Assembly (NCBI GenBank): GCA_020160755.1
Contig: JAIUPN010000006.1
Location: 1-64,000 of the forward strand
Reading direction: 5' to 3'
Length of the DNA: 64,000 nt
DNA from: Pseudomonadota bacterium
GTDB lineage: Bacteria; Pseudomonadota; Alphaproteobacteria; Sphingomonadales; Sphingomonadaceae
Below, piece by piece: positions 35,453 through 46,196 of the stretch. The notes beneath the pieces are model-generated. The model was given only the letters and a program-made list of their open reading frames with translations, was not told where the DNA came from and searched no databases. The position numbers and the translations under genes are program-made. The first letter of the stretch is position 1. Every line of letters begins with the position of its first letter.

Positions 35453-37402
35453 TCAGGCGGCCCGGTTCGCGACGAGGTCGTCGACCACCGCCGGGTCGGC
35501 CAACGTCGACGTATCGCCGAGCGACGAGATATCGCCCTCGGCGATCTTGCGCAGGATGCGGCGCATGATCTTGCCCGAGCGGGTTTTCGGCAGGCCGGGT
35601 GCGAACTGCACCGCGTCGGGAGTCGCGATCGGACCGATCTCGCTCCGCACCCATTTTACCAGCTCGCCGCGCAGCGCGTCATCGGCCGCGCAGCCGGCGT
35701 TGAGCGTGACATAGGCGTAGATGCCCTGCCCCTTCACCTCGTGCGGCATACCGACCACCGCGGCCTCGGCGACTTTCGGATGCAGCACCAGTGCGCTCTC
35801 GACCTCGGCGGTACCCATGCGGTGCCCGCTGACGTTGATGACGTCATCGACCCTGCCGGTGATCCAGTAATAGCCGTCTTCGTCGCGGCGGCAGCCGTCG
35901 CCGGTGAAATATTTGCCCGGATAGGTGGTAAAATAGGTCTGGAAGAAGCGCGCATGATCGCCCCACACGCTGCGCATCTGTCCCGGCCAGCTCCGCACGA
36001 TCACGAGATTGCCTTCGACGGCACCGTCGAGGACAGCCCCTTCGCCATCGACAAGCTGCGGAGCAACGCCGGGCAGAGGCCGCGTAGCGCTGCCGGGTTT
36101 GAGCGCGGTCGCACCGGGCAAGGGCGCAATCATCGCACCGCCGGTTTCGGTCTGCCACCAGGTGTCGACAATCGGGCAGCGCCCCTCGCCAACTACCGCA
36201 TGATACCAGCGCCACGCCTCCGGATTGATCGGTTCACCGACCGTGCCGAGCAATTTCAGCGATTTGCGTGAAGTCCTTGCAACAAAATCATCGCCATCCT
36301 TCATCAACGCGCGGAGCGCTGTGGGGGCGGTGAAGAGGGTGTGGACCGCATGCCGGTCGACCACTTGCCAGATACGGCTGGCGTCGGGCCAGTTGGGCAG
36401 GCCTTCATACATCAGCGTCGTCGCGCCGTTCGCCAGCGGGCCATAGAGGATATAGCTGTGCCCCGTCACCCAGCCGATATCGGCGGCGCACCACCACACG
36501 TCGCCCGGCTGATAGTCGAAGCAGAGTTCATGCGTGAGGCTGGCCCACAACAGGTAGCCGCCGCTGCTGTGCAGCACGCCCTTCGGCTTGCCGGTCGAAC
36601 CCGAGGTGTAGAGAATGAACAGCGGATCCTCGGCGTTCATTTCCGCGGGCGGGCAATCGACGGCGACGCCCGCCGCCGCGTCATGATACCAGAGGTCGCG
36701 GCCTGCGGTCATCGCAACCGCACCGCCGGTCGCGCGGACGACGATCACCTTTTCGAGCGCGGGCGCGCGCTTCGCCGCCTCGTCGACATTGGCCTTGAGC
36801 GCGATGCGCTTGCCGCCGCGCCGTCCCTCGTCGGCAGTGATCACCACCCGGCTGTCGCAGTCGGTGATGCGTCCGGCGAGCGCTTCGGGAGAGAAGCCCC
36901 CGAAGACCACCGAATGGATCGCCCCGATCCGCGCGCACGCAAGCATCGCGAACGCCGCCTCGGGGATCATCGGCATATAGATGGTGACCCGGTCTCCCTT
37001 GCCCACGCCTTGCGCCTTCAGGACATTGGCGAAGCGGCAGACCTCGCGGTGGAGTTCGCGGAAGGTGATGCGGCGCGCCTCTTCGGCCGGGTCGTCGGGT
37101 TCCCAGATGATCGCGACATCGTCGGCGCGGTCAGCAAGATGGCGATCGATGCAATTGGCCGCGACGTTGAGTGTGCCATCGGCGAACCATTCGATACGAA
37201 AGTCGCCTTCGCCGAAAGACCAGTCGCCCGCCGTAACCGGCGCCGCCATCCAGTCGAGCCGCCGCGCCTGTTCCAGCCAGAAAGCCTCCGGCGTCGCGAG
37301 CGACATGTCGTACATCGCGGCACAGGCCGCTTCGCCAAGCGCCCGCTCTTTCCACTCGGCCGGAACCGGATATGTTTCGGACACGCCCCGCTCCTCCGTC
37401 AT
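35453..37402 (-). CDS. acs: Acetyl-coenzyme A synthetase
   Basis: A 649-residue AMP-forming synthetase with the P-loop-like [59 protein letters not shown] (split) and the C-terminal acetylatable lysine motif [11 protein letters not shown]. It converts acetate to acetyl-CoA. It is the last gene of the phosphonate run and overlaps the NPP gene by ATGA, which fits use of acetate released by phosphonoacetate hydrolase, though it may also serve general acetate metabolism. Confidence 0.95.
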   Translation of the reverse strand: MTEERGVSETYPVPAEWKERALGEAACAAMYDMSLATPEAFWLEQARRLDWMAAPVTAGDWSFGEGDFRIEWFADGTLNVAANCIDRHLADRADDVAIIWEPDDPAEEARRITFRELHREVCRFANVLKAQGVGKGDRVTIYMPMIPEAAFAMLACARIGAIHSVVFGGFSPEALAGRITDCDSRVVITADEGRRGGKRIALKANVDEAAKRAPALEKVIVVRATGGAVAMTAGRDLWYHDAAAGVAVDCPPAEMNAEDPLFILYTSGSTGKPKGVLHSSGGYLLWASLTHELCFDYQPGDVWWCAADIGWVTGHSYILYGPLANGATTLMYEGLPNWPDASRIWQVVDRHAVHTLFTAPTALRALMKDGDDFVARTSRKSLKLLGTVGEPINPEAWRWYHAVVGEGRCPIVDTWWQTETGGAMIAPLPGATALKPGSATRPLPGVAPQLVDGEGAVLDGAVEGNLVIVRSWPGQMRSVWGDHARFFQTYFTTYPGKYFTGDGCRRDEDGYYWITGRVDDVINVSGHRMGTAEVESALVLHPKVAEAAVVGMPHEVKGQGIYAYVTLNAGCAADDALRGELVKWVRSEIGPIATPDAVQFAPGLPKTRSGKIMRRILRKIAEGDISSLGDTSTLADPAVVDDLVANRAA

Positions 37403-38691
37403 TGGCCGCGGATCGGCAGCACCGGCGCTTTCGCGGCAGGGAGCGCGACCTTGAGCTCGCCGGCCAGCGTCGGCGCGATCTGCCGCATGTCGATCAGGCC
37501 CAGATTCCTGCCCGCGGCGATCCCCGGACCCGTGATGAAGAAGGACGAGTGCATGTCGGGGCGCACGGTGCGCGTCGAGAAGGCGCCATGCGCGCCGCCC
37601 TTGGATTCCTTGACCAGCGGCCCCGCCATCGCATTGCCCATCCGGTACCCGGGCTTGAATGCCACGACATATTCAGCCGCGGGGGGAAGGCCGCGATTGG
37701 CATATTCATCGCGCACGTAAATGCGCTCGATTCCGTTCGCCGGATCGGCCGCCAGCTTTTGCAGATATTCGGCGACGCGCGCCTTCGTCTTCTGGTCCTT
37801 GCGGTCCTGAAGCACGATCATCGCCGACCCGCCGACGTACCAGACGAAGGCCTTCCACGCGGTGACCTCCTGCTCGTCGCCCTTGCCCGCCAGCTTGATA
37901 AAGCCCGCGTCGACGAAAGCGGCGTTGAGGTTCACCTGGTGCGTCACCTTGTCGAAACCGTGATCGGACACGACCGCGACGACGCCGCCGGGATGCGTCT
38001 TCCGATAGGCGGCGACGACACGCCCGACGGCGGTGTCGATCCGTTCGAGCGCCGCGTTGCCCTCGGCGCTGAACGGACCATACTCATGTTGCTGATGGTC
38101 GAGCCATACAAAGTGGACGGTCAGCAATTCCGGATTTTTCTGCTCGATCAGCGCGATCGCATCGTCGGCGATCTTCGCATCATCCTCGTCATTCCCGTCG
38201 ACAAGATTGAAATCGATATCGGTGGCCTTCTTTGTGACCGGCCAGAAGATGCTGCCGGTTTTCAGGCCCGCCACCTTTGCCGCGCCCCACAGCGTCGTCG
38301 CCCGGATCTGATCATAGCTGCTGTAGCTTTTGGGCAGCTTCGCGGTCGGTGCGAAGGGGCGGTTGTTGTAAATGCCATGCTCGGCGGGCAGCACACCCGT
38401 AACCAAGGTCGTGTGGTTCGGGTTGGTCACCGTGGGATTCACGTTGACCACCCCTTGCGCATAGCTTCCTTCTTTCAGAAAGCTACGCAGCACGGGAATT
38501 GTCAGCCCGTATTTGCCGGCTTCGAGCACCGCGTCGGGCCGGAGGCCGTCGATCGAAATCATCAGCACCGGGTGACGGCCGGACGCTTCGGCGGCGGGGG
38601 TCGCCGGGTTCGTCTCACCCGCCGCGCTAACCGGCAGCCCCCCCACCAGGACAAGCGCGATCGAAAACTGGATTGTCCGCCAAAATTTCAT
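37399..38691 (-). CDS. Secreted NPP-type phosphodiesterase (alkaline phosphatase superfamily)
   Basis: A 430-residue exported protein (signal [15 protein letters not shown]) of the nucleotide pyrophosphatase/phosphodiesterase family. The metal-binding Asp is in [12 protein letters not shown], the nucleophilic Thr in [13 protein letters not shown], further ligands in [12 protein letters not shown] and VSDHGFDKV, and a C-terminal His in KGGAHGAFS. The family hydrolyses phosphodiesters and phosphonate monoesters. Lying in the phosphonate run next to a TonB receptor, it may release free phosphonate from ester-linked forms in the periplasm (inference). An alternative is a nucleotide or phospholipid diesterase. 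Confidence 0.82.
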   Translation of the reverse strand: MKFWRTIQFSIALVLVGGLPVSAAGETNPATPAAEASGRHPVLMISIDGLRPDAVLEAGKYGLTIPVLRSFLKEGSYAQGVVNVNPTVTNPNHTTLVTGVLPAEHGIYNNRPFAPTAKLPKSYSSYDQIRATTLWGAAKVAGLKTGSIFWPVTKKATDIDFNLVDGNDEDDAKIADDAIALIEQKNPELLTVHFVWLDHQQHEYGPFSAEGNAALERIDTAVGRVVAAYRKTHPGGVVAVVSDHGFDKVTHQVNLNAAFVDAGFIKLAGKGDEQEVTAWKAFVWYVGGSAMIVLQDRKDQKTKARVAEYLQKLAADPANGIERIYVRDEYANRGLPPAAEYVVAFKPGYRMGNAMAGPLVKESKGGAHGAFSTRTVRPDMHSSFFITGPGIAAGRNLGLIDMRQIAPTLAGELKVALPAAKAPVLPIRGQ

Positions 38692-38738
38692 GACTGGCTC
38701 CGCAAGTGGGTGGTGGGGCTGGATCGGCTGCGACCGCG

Positions 38739-41700
38739 TCAGAACCGGTGTTCGAGCTTCAGCTTGAACTGGCGACCGCGCGGATTGACCGTGCCCACAA
38801 AATAGCCTTCATCCTCGTCCGCGACGGGCGGGTCGGCGTCGAAGACATTGTTAACGCCGAAGGTCACGCGCGTGTCGTTGCCGGGCCCGAAAGCGTAAGT
38901 GACGCGCGCATTATGCAGGATCGCGGGCTTCACGCGCAGATAGAAGCGCTTGATGCCATTATCGTCGAAGGTCATGATGCTCTTGGGCCGACCCAGCGCT
39001 TCATAGATCGCCTCGGTGGTCGAGGCAGAGGTGTCGGCATAGGGGCCGTAGTAGCTGGTGAACCAGCCGGCCGACCAGCCGTCGCTCTTCCAGTTGACCG
39101 ACAGATTGCCCTTCCATTTTGCACGCTTGTTCTTGCCGAGTTCGTCGTTGACGATGCCGTCGTCGGCCAGTTCCTCGTCGCGCTTCAGATAGTGCGTCGC
39201 TTCGGCCTTCAGCGTGAACTGGCCGAGCCCGAAGTCGGGCACACGATATTGCAGCGCAAGGTCGAGCCCCGCGAGCTTGCGCGAACCGAGGTTGATATAG
39301 TCGTTGATCAGGCTGGTGATTTCACCGACGACGGCGCGCTTCGTCGCGTTGGTCGGCTGCGCGGCGTTATACGCGTTGAAGGTCGCGATATCGACCGCCG
39401 TGGGGGCGCGGCGGGTGACGCGGCTGTTACCCGCATAGTTGGCGGTCCCCGACCCGAGGTCGATCTGGTCGGCCGTCTTGCCGGACGCGAGCGCCGCCTG
39501 CGTGGCAAGGTCGAGCAGCAGCTCGTCAGTCGCGAGCACTTCGGTATTGCCAAGCGCGGTGATCGCGTCGCGCTGGTTAAGGCGCCAATAGTCCGCGGTG
39601 AACGACAGGCCGCGAATGCCGGGCACTTCCATCGCGATGCCCGCCCCGAAGTTTCGCGCCCTTTCGGGATTGAGCCGGTCGTTACCCTGACGGAAGGTAC
39701 GGCGCGGCGCACTGTCGTCGGCGGCCGAACCCGTGACGTCGCGGCGATAGGGATCGGCGGTATAGTTCACGCGCAGAAGCGGCGTGGTGTTCGTCTGCGC
39801 GAGGTTCGGCGCGCGAAACGATTCATTGTAGGATGCCCGCAGCTTCAGCCAGCGCGCGGGCGCCCACAGGATGCTGTATTTGGGCGTCGTGCTCGATCCG
39901 TGGATCGAAAAGCGCTCGTGACGCACCGCGGCGCCGAGTTCGAGATGTTCGAACAGGAAGAAACGGTTGTCCTCGGTCACCAACGGCAGCGCGACTTCGG
40001 CATAGGCGGCCTGCACATTCTGCTTCGCGTCGATGTCCGAATTGGGACTCATCGCGATGAAGTCGTTGTCATTCTCGCGCAGGTAGGGAAAATCATTCCC
40101 CGATCCTGGCGGATTGAGGCCCGCGAACGGCGCCTTCCATGCATGATAGCTTTCCCAGCGCGCCTCGGCGCCCGCCGCGACCTGGATGGGCCCGCCGCCG
40201 AAAGGAAGCTTCCAAAGCTCGCCGCCGATCTTCGCGTCCCACACAATGATTTGCGTTTTGCCGTACCGGTTGTCGGTATCATACATCGGTTCGGTAACCG
40301 TGGTCGGGTTCACATAGGGCTGGTCGACGACGACACGGTTGCTCACCACCTTGAACGTCACGGGGAACGGGTTGTAGGCACTGCCGTCGGTACGCGCGAG
40401 CGCCCGGCGAAGGAGCGATTCACGGAAGATGTTCGACTCGGTCTCGTGGCTGTAGGCGCCCGAGACGAGCAGGCCGCTTTCCCACGACCAGCTGTCGCCG
40501 AACTTGCCGCGCGCGCCTGCCATCGCGCGGTAGAAGGTCGAATCGACCTCGATATAGCGATCCTTGGTGCCCGGCGGAATCAGGCCCGACACGATCGTGA
40601 CGTCGGCCGGGGTGCCCAGGATACGCGCGGTGCCGTCGGCGTTGGGTAGGCCCTGCGGATGATAGAAGCGCGTACCGAACGGATTATAGGGGTTCGACGC
40701 CGGGACATAGAGGCCCGGTTCGTTGACGTTCTGCATATTCGCCGCTTCGCGCTGGCTGTTCGCGTGCGAGCCCGAAAAGAGGACGTCGCCAAAGACGGTG
40801 AAACTGTCGTTGAATTCATGTTCGATGAACATCGCGAGATTGAGGCGCTTCAGGCCTGGGACGAGCGTGCGGTGCGGCAAGCGGTTGTCATAATATTCGT
40901 CTTCGGGATTCCCGAGATTGCGCGAGGGCGTGGTCTGCTTGAAATTCACCGCACCATCGGCGCCCGGATAAAGGAAGAAGGTGCCATCGGCCGCGACGGT
41001 CGCGACGCCGCCCGTCGGTGCGGTCGAGGTCGAAATGCCGCGGTTTCCGTCGGGGCGCCCGCCGTTGAAGGTCAGGAAGTCCGACTGGATGAAACCGCGG
41101 CGGAACTGGCCATAGTGGGTGATCGTGCTGCCGTTATCGAGGTCGTTGTCGAGCGAGAAGTTCGCGCCCGTCGCCGGATTGACGATCGGAAGGCCATCCC
41201 ACGGCGCCGGCAATTTGCGCGTACGCCTGAGGTCGGATTGCGAACCCCATTTGCGATCGCCGAACAACAGGTCGTTGCGCCGGAAATAGTCGGCCGAAAT
41301 GCCGATCGACGTCTGGCCGAACTGAAAGGTCTTCGCCGCCGTGACGCGGAACTCTTCAGCCCCGCCATGCTGCGTGATCGCGCTTTCCATCGTGATGCGC
41401 CCGCGATCCTTTGTCGGCGAGATGATGTTGTTGATCACCCCGGCCGCCGCGTCGGCACCATAGATTGCCGACGCGCCGTCGCGCAATACTTCGACGCGCG
41501 AGATGAGCGCCGTCGGAACGACATTGGCGTTGGGCGAGAGCGACGGCACCCCCTGATCGGTGCCCGAGATCGGATGCGGCGCCATGCGGCGGCCGTTGAT
41601 GAGCAGCAGGGTGCTACCCGCGCCGATGCCGCGAAGGTCGGGGGACGACACGTCGCCGCGCGCACCCTGCGAGGCGATCGTGCCCTCGTTGATTTCGGGC

Positions 41701-41975
41701 GGCGATGCCGAAGGCAGTGTTTCGTACAGGTCGGCGCCGGTCGATCCGCCGCGCAGGTCGATTTCCGACTGGTCGATGACCGTGACCGGCAGCGCGGTTT
41801 CGGCGCGCCGGATATTGGTGCCGGTCACGACGATTTCCTTCGTCGGCGCATCGGCTTCAGCTTCTTCGGATGCCGCGTCGGCGGGCAATGCCGCATCCTG
41901 CGCGCGGGCGCCGGCCACTGTGGCAAGCGCGAACACCATCGCCGTGCCGCATAGAATCGAATGACGAGCTTTCAT
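38739..41975 (-). CDS. TonB-dependent receptor of the phosphonate run
   Basis: A 1078-residue outer-membrane receptor with signal peptide (GTAMVFALATVAGARA), TonB-box-like EIVVTGTNIRR, plug domain (DLRGIGAGSTLLLINGRRMAP, VEVLRDGASAIYGADAAAGVIN) and a barrel ending in KLEHRF. It is larger than siderophore receptors and resembles the OMP receptors that sphingomonads use for polymers or oligomers. GGAGGGAAAC precedes the ATG at 41975; an upstream extension is a shadow. Position between the importer and the NPP gene suggests uptake of a phosphonate-bearing molecule. Confidence 0.9.
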   Translation of the reverse strand: MKARHSILCGTAMVFALATVAGARAQDAALPADAASEEAEADAPTKEIVVTGTNIRRAETALPVTVIDQSEIDLRGGSTGADLYETLPSASPPEINEGTIASQGARGDVSSPDLRGIGAGSTLLLINGRRMAPHPISGTDQGVPSLSPNANVVPTALISRVEVLRDGASAIYGADAAAGVINNIISPTKDRGRITMESAITQHGGAEEFRVTAAKTFQFGQTSIGISADYFRRNDLLFGDRKWGSQSDLRRTRKLPAPWDGLPIVNPATGANFSLDNDLDNGSTITHYGQFRRGFIQSDFLTFNGGRPDGNRGISTSTAPTGGVATVAADGTFFLYPGADGAVNFKQTTPSRNLGNPEDEYYDNRLPHRTLVPGLKRLNLAMFIEHEFNDSFTVFGDVLFSGSHANSQREAANMQNVNEPGLYVPASNPYNPFGTRFYHPQGLPNADGTARILGTPADVTIVSGLIPPGTKDRYIEVDSTFYRAMAGARGKFGDSWSWESGLLVSGAYSHETESNIFRESLLRRALARTDGSAYNPFPVTFKVVSNRVVVDQPYVNPTTVTEPMYDTDNRYGKTQIIVWDAKIGGELWKLPFGGGPIQVAAGAEARWESYHAWKAPFAGLNPPGSGNDFPYLRENDNDFIAMSPNSDIDAKQNVQAAYAEVALPLVTEDNRFFLFEHLELGAAVRHERFSIHGSSTTPKYSILWAPARWLKLRASYNESFRAPNLAQTNTTPLLRVNYTADPYRRDVTGSAADDSAPRRTFRQGNDRLNPERARNFGAGIAMEVPGIRGLSFTADYWRLNQRDAITALGNTEVLATDELLLDLATQAALASGKTADQIDLGSGTANYAGNSRVTRRAPTAVDIATFNAYNAAQPTNATKRAVVGEITSLINDYINLGSRKLAGLDLALQYRVPDFGLGQFTLKAEATHYLKRDEELADDGIVNDELGKNKRAKWKGNLSVNWKSDGWSAGWFTSYYGPYADTSASTTEAIYEALGRPKSIMTFDDNGIKRFYLRVKPAILHNARVTYAFGPGNDTRVTFGVNNVFDADPPVADEDEGYFVGTVNPRGRQFKLKLEHRF

Positions 41976-42017
41976 GTTTCCCTCCGCATTAAGCAAAAAT
42001 CGCAGTCTGGGTAGGCA

Positions 42018-42041
42018 GCGGCCGCTCATTGGCGCGGCCGC
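42018..42041 (-). terminator. GC-rich hairpin between importer and receptor genes
   Basis: Two identical self-complementary octamers GCGGCCGC (42018-42025 and 42034-42041) can pair across an 8-nt loop. No T-run follows, so partial attenuation or mRNA processing between the two genes is as likely as termination. Confidence 0.35.
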
Positions 42042-42093
42042 CTGATCTTTCGGGGGCGCGGAACTTTGCCGGACCGCGCCCGTCAGGCGCGCT

Positions 42094-43416
42094 TCATCGC
42101 CGGATGAACAACGCGACCGTAGCGCTGGCGGCACTCGCCCCTGCGACGATCAGGAACACCAGCGACGTGTCGTGATGCGTATCCATGAAGCCGCCGATCA
42201 GCGGTTCGCCAAGCCCGGCGAACAGATAGGCGAAGAAGTTCATGATCCCGATCGCGGTCCCTGCCCTTTTGTGCCCGACGAGGTCTGGGCACAGCGCCCA
42301 GAAAGAGGACTGGGGGCCGTAGACGAAGAAACCGCAAAGGAAGAGCGTGGCGAGGCCGAGATACACGTCGCTGGCCGGGATCGTGTACATGAACAGCGAG
42401 GTGACGGTAGCGAGCACCATGTAGAGGACGATCGCGAGATAGCGTTTCGACCCGAAGACATTGTCCGAAACCCAACCGTTGGTCGCAGCACCGATCGCCA
42501 TCCCGACGGGCAGCGCGACGCTGATCCACTGGGGATCGATGAAGCTGTCGGGCGCAGCCGCCCCGTCCCCGGCGCCGCCGAGAAAGTGGACGGGGACCCA
42601 GACCAGCAAACCGTAGCGCGCCGAATTCTGGAACCCGATAGCGAGGCCGCCGAGCAGCAGCCGCCAGTTGGAAAGCACCGCCTTGTAGCGCGCCCACGAA
42701 CTCTCATCGTCGGCGACATCGGGAGCCGTGTCCTCGTCGTCGACATCGTCGTGCGGCGACTGGAAGCCAAGGTCTTCGGGACGTTCGCGTGCAATCAGGT
42801 AGAAAGCGATGCCCCCGACCAGCATCAGCAGCACGGGCAGGCGGAAAATCCAGCGCCAGTCGAGCTGCAACGTGTGCACGACGACGATCGACGTGACGAA
42901 GGAGAGCACCGACGCCATACCGGCGGCGAACACATAAAAACCGAACACCTTGCCGCGTTCGTGCTTGCCGAACCAGTTCGACAGCAGCCGGCTGCCGGGC
43001 GCCCAGCCCATCGCCTGAAAATAGCCGTTCAATCCCCACAATGCGCCAAGGCTGAGCACGCCGGTTGCGAAGCTTGCGGCCCAGTTGGTTATGCACGAGA
43101 GGATCGCACCCGCGCTCATCACGCGGCGGCCGCCGAACTTGTCGCCGATATTGCCGTTGATCGCCTGCCCGATCGCATAGCACCACAGCAGTGCCGCACT
43201 GACCCAGCCGAGCGTTTCTTTCGACACGCCGAATTCCGCTTGAATGCCCGGAATAGCAAAGCCGAACGTCTGGCGACCAGTGTAAAAGAACAGATAGCAG
43301 AACATCGCTGCAAAAAGCATACGATGCTGCGCTTTCCGAAATAGCATACTGCTATCTGTTAAGTTACGGAGATCCGTAACACCTTTTTGAACTACGTTCA
43401 TTTGCATCTGTCCCAT
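42094..43416 (-). CDS. MFS organophosphate/phosphonate importer (GlpT-type)
   Basis: Up to 440 residues with twelve predicted helices. It has the signatures of the organophosphate:phosphate antiporter family: FRKAQHRMLFAAMFCYLFFYTGRQTFGFAIPG near the start (split), then GDKFGGRRVMSAG, FQAMGWAPGSRLLSNWF and the C-terminal GIMNFFAYLFAG. Such carriers import glycerol-3-phosphate, hexose phosphates or phosphonates. Directly behind phnY, it is the likely inner-membrane phosphonate importer. The start is uncertain: ATG 43416 gives an extra 23 residues that lie over two perfect palindromes, whereas ATG 43347 gives the family-typical N-terminus. Confidence 0.85.
   Translation of the reverse strand: MGQMQMNVVQKGVTDLRNLTDSSMLFRKAQHRMLFAAMFCYLFFYTGRQTFGFAIPGIQAEFGVSKETLGWVSAALLWCYAIGQAINGNIGDKFGGRRVMSAGAILSCITNWAASFATGVLSLGALWGLNGYFQAMGWAPGSRLLSNWFGKHERGKVFGFYVFAAGMASVLSFVTSIVVVHTLQLDWRWIFRLPVLLMLVGGIAFYLIARERPEDLGFQSPHDDVDDEDTAPDVADDESSWARYKAVLSNWRLLLGGLAIGFQNSARYGLLVWVPVHFLGGAGDGAAAPDSFIDPQWISVALPVGMAIGAATNGWVSDNVFGSKRYLAIVLYMVLATVTSLFMYTIPASDVYLGLATLFLCGFFVYGPQSSFWALCPDLVGHKRAGTAIGIMNFFAYLFAGLGEPLIGGFMDTHHDTSLVFLIVAGASAASATVALFIRR
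43341..43355. promoter_or_regulatory. Inverted repeat ATAGCA-N3-TGCTAT
   Basis: Perfect 6-bp inverted repeat at the putative internal start of the importer gene; a possible operator if translation starts at 43347. Confidence 0.3.
43363..43380. promoter_or_regulatory. Inverted repeat GTTACGGA-N2-TCCGTAAC
   Basis: Perfect 8-bp inverted repeat just upstream of the repeat at 43341. Together they argue that the first bases of the importer reading frame may be regulatory rather than coding. Confidence 0.35.
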
Positions 43417-43478
43417 GGATAGGCACTTTGTGTGCTCTCTCTATTTAGTGATTCTTATGCATATTTTATGACAGCATA

Positions 43479-44936
43479 TTAAATATTCCAGGGAAGCGAC
43501 CATGTCCGGACGTTGGTGAAGCCCTTCATCGCCTCGACGACGCCTTCCTTGTCGCCGAGCCCCGAATCCTTGATCCCGCCAAAGGGCGACATTTCGATCC
43601 GGTAGCCGGGGACTTCCCAGACATTGACCGTCCCGACCTCGAGCTCGGCGACGAAGCGCGTGATATAATCGAGGCGGTTGGTGCAGACGCCGGACGACAG
43701 GCCATAGGCGGTCGAATTCGAAATCCGGATCACCTCCGAAATATCGTCGGGGCAGCGGACGATCGGGATCACCGGGCCGAAGGTTTCCTCGAACACCAGC
43801 TCGCAATCGGCCGGCACATGATCGACGACGGTCGGCGCGAACAACGCCCCGCGCCGCGGCGCACCGTGCAGGATCTCCGCGCCGCGCCCGACCGCATCGT
43901 TGACGCGGTTTTCAAAGAGGATCGCCGACCGTTCGTTGATGACCGTGCCGACGTCGGTCGACGGATCCATCGGGTCGCCGCTCTTCAGCCGCTTCGCCTT
44001 TTCGGCGACGAGTTTCGCGAAATCGTCGGCGACGCTGTTGACCACCAGAATTCGCTTCACTGCAGTACAGCGCTGGCCCGAATTCTTCGTCGCTCCGGCA
44101 ACCGCCAGCTCGGCCGCCTTGTCGAGATCGGCGTCTTCCATCACGATCAGCGGATCGTTGCCACCAAGCTCAAGCACCTTGCGCTTATAGCCCGCGGTGT
44201 TCGCGATGTGCTTGCCGACGCGGACCGAACCGGTGAAGGTTACGAGGTCCGCGTCGGGATCGGTGATCATCGCGTCGCCCATTGTCGACGGATTGCCCGT
44301 GATCACCGACAGCATCTCGGGCGGCAGCCCTGCCTCGTACAGTACGTCGGCGAGCGCGAGCGCGGTGAGCGGGGTCAGTTCGGTCGGTTTGAGCACGACG
44401 CGATTGTTCGTCGCGATCGCCGGCGCCAGCTTGTGGCTGACCATGTTGAGCGGATGGTTGAACGGCGTGATCGCCGAGACGACGCCGAGCAGCGGCACGC
44501 GCGTCGTGAAGATCTTGCGCTCCTTGCCCATCGGCGAGATATCGCAGGCGTAAATTTCGCCATCATCCTTGATGGTGAGCTGCGCCGCGAACGACCAGAC
44601 GTCATAGGCGCGGCTCGCTTCGTAGAGCCCGTCTTTCCAGCACAATCCGGTCTCGGCGACGATCAGCCGCGCGAACTTCTCCTTGCGATCGCGCAGCAGT
44701 TCGGCGGTGCGCTGCAAAATCTGCTGGCGCTCGTAGCGGCTCAGCGCCGGCTTGAACGCCTTCGCCGCGCGAAACGCCTCGCGGACATGCTCGGCCCGCG
44801 CCGCTGGAACCGTGCCGGTCAGCGTGTTGTCATAAGGATTGCGGACCTCGATGACCTCGTCGGTCTGGACGAGCTTGCCGGCGATGCGCATCGATTCGAG
44901 GCGGACAGGCTGGCTGGGGCTGGTGTGGATGTTCAT
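43479..44936 (-). CDS. phnY: Phosphonoacetaldehyde dehydrogenase (aldehyde dehydrogenase superfamily)
   Basis: A 485-residue NAD-dependent aldehyde dehydrogenase with the catalytic Glu in [13 protein letters not shown] and catalytic Cys in [13 protein letters not shown], plus [13 protein letters not shown] and [13 protein letters not shown]. By neighbourhood with phnA it is assigned as PhnY, oxidising phosphonoacetaldehyde to phosphonoacetate. The family alone does not settle the substrate. It begins one base after the phnA stop, so the two are coupled. Confidence 0.85.
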   Translation of the reverse strand: MNIHTSPSQPVRLESMRIAGKLVQTDEVIEVRNPYDNTLTGTVPAARAEHVREAFRAAKAFKPALSRYERQQILQRTAELLRDRKEKFARLIVAETGLCWKDGLYEASRAYDVWSFAAQLTIKDDGEIYACDISPMGKERKIFTTRVPLLGVVSAITPFNHPLNMVSHKLAPAIATNNRVVLKPTELTPLTALALADVLYEAGLPPEMLSVITGNPSTMGDAMITDPDADLVTFTGSVRVGKHIANTAGYKRKVLELGGNDPLIVMEDADLDKAAELAVAGATKNSGQRCTAVKRILVVNSVADDFAKLVAEKAKRLKSGDPMDPSTDVGTVINERSAILFENRVNDAVGRGAEILHGAPRRGALFAPTVVDHVPADCELVFEETFGPVIPIVRCPDDISEVIRISNSTAYGLSSGVCTNRLDYITRFVAELEVGTVNVWEVPGYRIEMSPFGGIKDSGLGDKEGVVEAMKGFTNVRTWSLPWNI

Positions 44937-44937
44937 C

Positions 44938-46185
44938 TCAGCGCACCAGGTTCAGCGCCATGTCGAACGCGTCGAAATTGCGCAGGACGCGGTCGGACCG
45001 CACCTCCGTCGGACGGTTCGAGATCAGCGGCACGGTCTGCTCGGTCAGCCCGCCATGACTGCGTAGCGGTTCGGTCAGGCCCGAAAAATCGTGCCGCGCA
45101 GCGGTAGTGCCGAGCACCTTGTGGCGATCACAGATGACGACGACATCGCCGATGCGGTCGATCGGCAGCTCGAAGCGCTCGCCCGCTTCCGCGGCCGCAA
45201 TAGCAACCGTCACGCCATCGATCGCACCGGCGGCGTCGATTACCGACTGGACCTTGCCGGCATCGACATAGACCGTCGCGAACGAGCCGAGCGCGCCGTG
45301 GTGTGCAACATAGGGATCGGTGATCGGCAGGATCACCCGCGCCGTCCCCGCGCCGAGTTCGGCGTCGAGCACGTCCTGAAGATAGATGACATCGGGCTGC
45401 TGCTCGCTGTCATGCTTGTCGTTCATGCCATGGTCGGCGGTGATGACGATCGTGCAGCCGGCGGCGTCAAGCTGCCCGACATAGCGGTCGAACATCGCGT
45501 AGAAATCATTCGCGGCTTTCGCGCCCGGCGCCGCCTTGTGCTGCACATAGTCGGTCGTCGAAAGATACATGAGGTCGGGACGGAAGCTGTCGAGCAGCTT
45601 GACGCCCGCCTCGAAGATGAACTCCGAAAGGTCGGCCGAATAGACATTCGGGAGCGGCAGACCGACGAAATCGAGCACATTCTCGATGCCGTTTTCGGCC
45701 TTCGTCGCCTGGTCGGCCTTTTCCGACGAGAAAGCGATCGCGGTTCCGCTCGCAAAGTCCAGCCCCTTGCCGAGAAGCGTGCGCAGCTTGTCCTTGGCGG
45801 TCACCACCGCAATCTTCATCCCGGCCTGTTGGGCGGTCGCGAAGATGGTTGGCACGCGCAGGAATTTCGCGTCGTTCATCATCACTTCGACGCCCGCCTC
45901 GCGGTCGTAGAAGAAGTTGCCCGAAATACCGTGCACTGCCGGCGGCCGGCCGGTGACGATCGACAGATTGTTCGGATTGGTGAAGGTCGGGACCACCGAC
46001 AGCGCGGTCCGGTTCGTTCCCGTCTTGAGGATGCGGTCGAGGTTTGGCGCCACCCCCGCCTCGATTGCCGCCTCGATATAGCCGGGCTCGGAGCCGTCGA
46101 GGCAGATGACGACGACGGGCCGGTCAGGATGCGCGTAAGCGCGGCCATTGACGACAAGGTCGGCGGGGTTGGCAGGCATGTTCAC
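44938..46185 (-). CDS. phnA: Phosphonoacetate hydrolase
   Basis: A 415-residue alkaline phosphatase superfamily enzyme with zinc ligands and nucleophile in [29 protein letters not shown] (Thr nucleophile), [28 protein letters not shown] and the late His in [10 protein letters not shown]. The NPNN and TDYVQH contexts are those of phosphonoacetate hydrolase, which splits phosphonoacetate into acetate and phosphate. GTG at 46185 lies 7 nt after GGAG and is preferred; ATG at 46179 is the alternative and changes only two residues. Confidence 0.9.
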   Translation of the reverse strand: MNMPANPADLVVNGRAYAHPDRPVVVICLDGSEPGYIEAAIEAGVAPNLDRILKTGTNRTALSVVPTFTNPNNLSIVTGRPPAVHGISGNFFYDREAGVEVMMNDAKFLRVPTIFATAQQAGMKIAVVTAKDKLRTLLGKGLDFASGTAIAFSSEKADQATKAENGIENVLDFVGLPLPNVYSADLSEFIFEAGVKLLDSFRPDLMYLSTTDYVQHKAAPGAKAANDFYAMFDRYVGQLDAAGCTIVITADHGMNDKHDSEQQPDVIYLQDVLDAELGAGTARVILPITDPYVAHHGALGSFATVYVDAGKVQSVIDAAGAIDGVTVAIAAAEAGERFELPIDRIGDVVVICDRHKVLGTTAARHDFSGLTEPLRSHGGLTEQTVPLISNRPTEVRSDRVLRNFDAFDMALNLVR

Positions 46186-46196
46186 AAAGTTTCTCC

